Source of the DNA: DASXBA01 sp036406475
GTDB taxonomy: Bacteria; Actinomycetota; Thermoleophilia; Solirubrobacterales; Thermoleophilaceae
Assembly (NCBI GenBank): GCA_036406475.1
Contig: DASXBA010000164.1
Location: 1 to 25,302 of the forward strand
Reading direction: 5' to 3'
Length of the DNA stretch: 25,302 bases
Part shown: positions 23,257 to 25,302 of the stretch, piece by piece
How positions within the stretch are numbered: position 1 is the stretch's first letter
Layout: the number at the start of each line of letters is the position of its first letter
Position numbers and translations under genes: made by a program
Notes under the pieces: generated by a model
The model's database searches: none
What the model saw: the letters and a program-made list of their open reading frames with translations, nothing else
Told to the model about the DNA's origin: nothing

Positions 23257-23963
23257 GTCCAGTGCTCCAGCAGGTCCTCCTCCGGCACCTCGCGCACCTG
23301 CCGGGCGGGCACGCCCATCATCACGGCGCGGGGCGGGACGTCGCGGACGACCACCGCGCCGGCTGCGATGAAGGCCTCCTCCCCCACCTCGATGCCCGGT
23401 ACGAGCACCACGCCCCCGCCGACCCGGCAGGCGCGGCGGAGCGTGGCGCCGCGGATCTCGTAGTCGGCCGGGTGGCGGGCCATCGTGTTGTCGTTGGTGA
23501 GCGTTACGCCCGGAGCCACGAAGACGTCGTCCTCGATCGTCGAGTAGGCGGTGATGTAGCAGCCGGTCTGGATCCGAACGCGAGCGCCGATCGTCACGTC
23601 GTTGTCGACGGCCGAGCCGCGGCCCACGACGGAGTCCTGGCCGATCGCGGCACGCTCGCGCACCTGTGCCTGGTCGCCCACGATCGCCCCCGCGCCGACC
23701 TCGGCGCCCGCCACGACGACCGCTCCGGCGCAGACCGTGGCCCCCGGGCCGATCACGGCCGGCGGCGGCGCCTCGCGCGCGGCGGTGGACCGCTTGCCGA
23801 GCGCCAGCGGCTTGCCGATGACCGTCGAGTCCTGGAGCTTTGCGCCGGCGCCGATCACCGTCCCGGGGTGGATCACGACGTTGCCGCCGATCTCCACATC
23901 GTCCGGGAGCTCGACGTCCTCGCCGAGGAGAAGGCCCGGCGCCCAGTCAGACTGGTGCAGCAC
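23253..23963 (-). CDS. Left-handed beta-helix (hexapeptide) acetyltransferase, WbpD/WlbB-like
   Basis: 236 residues, almost entirely hexapeptide repeats ([I/V]G.G..[I/V]), forming a beta-helix trimer. The C-terminal half matches the sugar N-acetyltransferases WbpD/WlbB: STIEDDVFVAPGVTLTND, later GEEAFIAAGAVVVRDVPPRAVMMGVPARQV. It is longer than WbpD because of extra N-terminal coils and a loop at about 52-68. The likely reaction is acetyl transfer from acetyl-CoA to an amino group at C-3 (or C-4) of a nucleotide sugar. The GTG start at 23963 lies inside the end of the dehydrogenase gene, 17 bp overlap. Together with its neighbours it suggests a diacetamido- or 3-acetamido-sugar pathway. Confidence 0.85.
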   Translation of the reverse strand: MLHQSDWAPGLLLGEDVELPDDVEIGGNVVIHPGTVIGAGAKLQDSTVIGKPLALGKRSTAAREAPPPAVIGPGATVCAGAVVVAGAEVGAGAIVGDQAQVRERAAIGQDSVVGRGSAVDNDVTIGARVRIQTGCYITAYSTIEDDVFVAPGVTLTNDNTMARHPADYEIRGATLRRACRVGGGVVLVPGIEVGEEAFIAAGAVVVRDVPPRAVMMGVPARQVREVPEEDLLEHWT

Positions 23964-24951
23964 GCGAGCTCTCCTCGAGCGAGCGCTGGAGGGCCTCCAG
24001 CACCCTCACCACGCGCAAGCCGGCCTCGGCCCCCGAGCGCGGCTCGGCGCCGTCGCGCACGCGGTCCACGAAGTGGCGACACTCGATCCGCAGCGGCTCC
24101 TCGTTGGAGATACGGGGGCTGTGGATGTCGCCGGAGCGGGCGATGTACTCGCCGTAGGAGGAGAAGTCCTGGTCGAAGCCCTTGTCGTAGACCGTGACCT
24201 TGCGCTCGATCTCCATGTCGTCGAACGTGGCCATACGCTTGGAGCCGACGACGGTGAAGCGGCGTTCCTTGTGCGGATCGAGCCAGCTCAGGTGCAGGTG
24301 CGCGGCGAGCCCGGAGGGGAAGCGCAGGTAGCAGAAGACCACGTCCTCGACGCCCTCGCGCATGTAGCTCTCGCCCACCGCGCGGCACTCGTACGGCTCT
24401 TCGTCGGCCAGCCGCAGCACCACCGAGACGTCATGGGCGCCGAGGCTCCAGAGCGCGTTCTCGTCCGCGCGGAGCTTGCCCAGGTTGAGCCGGTTGCCGT
24501 AGATGTAGCGGATGTCGCCGAGCTCGCCGGCGGCCACCAGCTCCTTGAGCTTCTCGACACCCGGGTGGTACTCGAGCAGATGGCCCACCATCAGCACGCG
24601 GCCGGCCCGCTCCGCCGCCTCCACCACTCGCTCGGCCTCCGCCACCGATTGGGCCAGGGGCTTCTCGACGAAGCAGTGCTTGCCGGCGTCGAGCGCCCGC
24701 TCGGCCAGGTCCGGGTGGCTCGGCACGTGGGTGGCGATCGCCACCGCGTCCAGCGAATCGTCCGCGAGCATCTCGTCGAAGTCGCCGGTGGCGCGGGCGG
24801 ACGGGTACTCGTTCGACTGGCGGGCGCGCGCGTCCTCGGAGGCGTCGCAGAGCCACGCCAGCTCCGCGTCGGGCAGCCGGTCGAAGTTGCGCGCCAGGTT
24901 GGGGCCCCAGTAGCCGAGGCCGACCACGGCGACGCCCAGCGGATCGCTCAT
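23947..24951 (-). CDS. Gfo/Idh/MocA-family sugar dehydrogenase, WbpB/WlbA-like
   Basis: 334 residues. The Rossmann fold starts with VAVVGLGYWGPN (nucleotide loop, 8-18). The catalytic region has FVEKPLA (Lys97) and GAHDVSVVL with His173 and Asp174. This pattern fits the WbpB/WlbA group, which oxidises C-3 of UDP-GlcNAc-uronate so that an aminotransferase can aminate it. Substrate is inferred from context only; inositol or other sugar substrates are possible for the superfamily. The ATG at 24951 overlaps the stop of the upstream aminotransferase (ATGA). Confidence 0.85.
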   Translation of the reverse strand: MSDPLGVAVVGLGYWGPNLARNFDRLPDAELAWLCDASEDARARQSNEYPSARATGDFDEMLADDSLDAVAIATHVPSHPDLAERALDAGKHCFVEKPLAQSVAEAERVVEAAERAGRVLMVGHLLEYHPGVEKLKELVAAGELGDIRYIYGNRLNLGKLRADENALWSLGAHDVSVVLRLADEEPYECRAVGESYMREGVEDVVFCYLRFPSGLAAHLHLSWLDPHKERRFTVVGSKRMATFDDMEIERKVTVYDKGFDQDFSSYGEYIARSGDIHSPRISNEEPLRIECRHFVDRVRDGAEPRSGAEAGLRVVRVLEALQRSLEESSRAAPV

Positions 24952-25301
24952 CCAGTCACCGTGCGCGCGCAGGCGTCCGCCACCGCGGCCACCTGCTCCT
25001 GCGTCAGCTCGGGCCCCATCGGCAGCGCGATGTTCGTGCGCGCGAGCTCATCAGTGACCGGCAGCTCGCCGGTCGCGTAGGGCGCGAGCGGCGGCTGGCG
25101 GTGCAGCGGCACGCGGTAGTAGCCGCGCGCCTGCACGCCCGCGTCGCCTAGGCGCGCGGCGAGCTCGTCGGCGTCGTCGGCGGTCGCCACGTACAGGTGG
25201 TAGACGTGGTCGACCCCGGCACCGGGCACCGGCAGGCGCAGCTCCTGGCCCAGATCGCTCGCCGCGTACGCGTCGGCCGCGCCGCGGCGGCGCTCGTTCC
25301 A
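24948..25301 (-). CDS. DegT/DnrJ/EryC1 family aminotransferase, C-terminal part
   Basis: The frame is open to the right edge, so the start and the PLP-lysine are outside the window; 117 codons are visible. Family features of the C-terminal domain: WNERRRGAADAYAASDL at the edge, HVYHLYV, then YYRVPLHRQPPL and ELARTNIALPMGPELT. These PLP enzymes aminate keto sugars (WbpE-type at C-3, others at C-4). First visible gene of the minus sugar operon, overlapping the dehydrogenase as ATGA. Confidence 0.9.
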   Translation of the reverse strand, partial: WNERRRGAADAYAASDLGQELRLPVPGAGVDHVYHLYVATADDADELAARLGDAGVQARGYYRVPLHRQPPLAPYATGELPVTDELARTNIALPMGPELTQEQVAAVADACARTVTG

Positions 25302-25302
25302 G

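Overview
This is a high-GC window (strong G/C bias at third codon positions) with typical actinobacterial gene content. The cluster rpsF-ssb-rpsR-rplI-dnaB, followed by a DnaC-like ATPase and purA, a response regulator/kinase/HtrA operon, an adjacent TreT-type trehalose synthase and GT20 synthase, and DUF2510, DUF4190, DUF2752 and RDD membrane proteins together suggest Actinomycetota. The class Thermoleophilia (Solirubrobacterales or Gaiellales) is my best guess; this is an inference from gene content, not a database match. No tRNA, rRNA, CRISPR array, insertion sequence or phage gene was seen.

Layout. (1) 1-2591, plus: the end of an MscS-type channel, then a bifunctional class A penicillin-binding protein. 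(2) 2588-4600: a flippase-like membrane protein (minus) diverging from thiL (plus). (3) 4511-6579, minus: a large membrane protein with a degenerate M28 peptidase domain and a small FlgM-like protein whose end overlaps thiL antisense. (4) 6615-9903, plus: a three-gene operon of OmpR-type regulator, histidine kinase and lipoprotein HtrA protease, in the same order as mycobacterial mprA-mprB-pepD. (5) 9945-14965, plus: inositol-monophosphatase-family protein, RsbW-like protein, TreT, GT20 (OtsA-like) and a PAP2-family membrane protein. (6) 14943-15356, minus: a weakly supported Pro/Arg-rich membrane protein. (7) 15419-20835, plus: rpsF, ssb, rpsR, rplI, dnaB, DnaC-like loader, purA. (8) 20832-22504, minus: DUF2510/DUF4190 protein, DUF2752 protein, RDD protein. 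(9) 22591-25302, minus: aminotransferase (partial), Gfo/Idh/MocA dehydrogenase, hexapeptide acetyltransferase and a membrane protein, chained by overlaps. This is the enzyme set of a WbpB/WbpE/WbpD-type diamino- or acetamido-sugar pathway.

Genes are packed tightly. Many start codons overlap upstream stops (GTGA, TTGA, ATGA), two convergent pairs share a CTAG tetranucleotide as both stop codons, and several transcription units begin with a TAnnnT box only 6-10 nt before the start codon, which suggests leaderless or nearly leaderless mRNAs. Most of the window is ordinary core genome. The least ordinary items are the GAA1-like pseudo-peptidase membrane protein, the FlgM-like antisense neighbour of thiL, the missing canonical start of thiL, the insertion in the helicase-loader-like ATPase, and the eroded RsbW-like protein.
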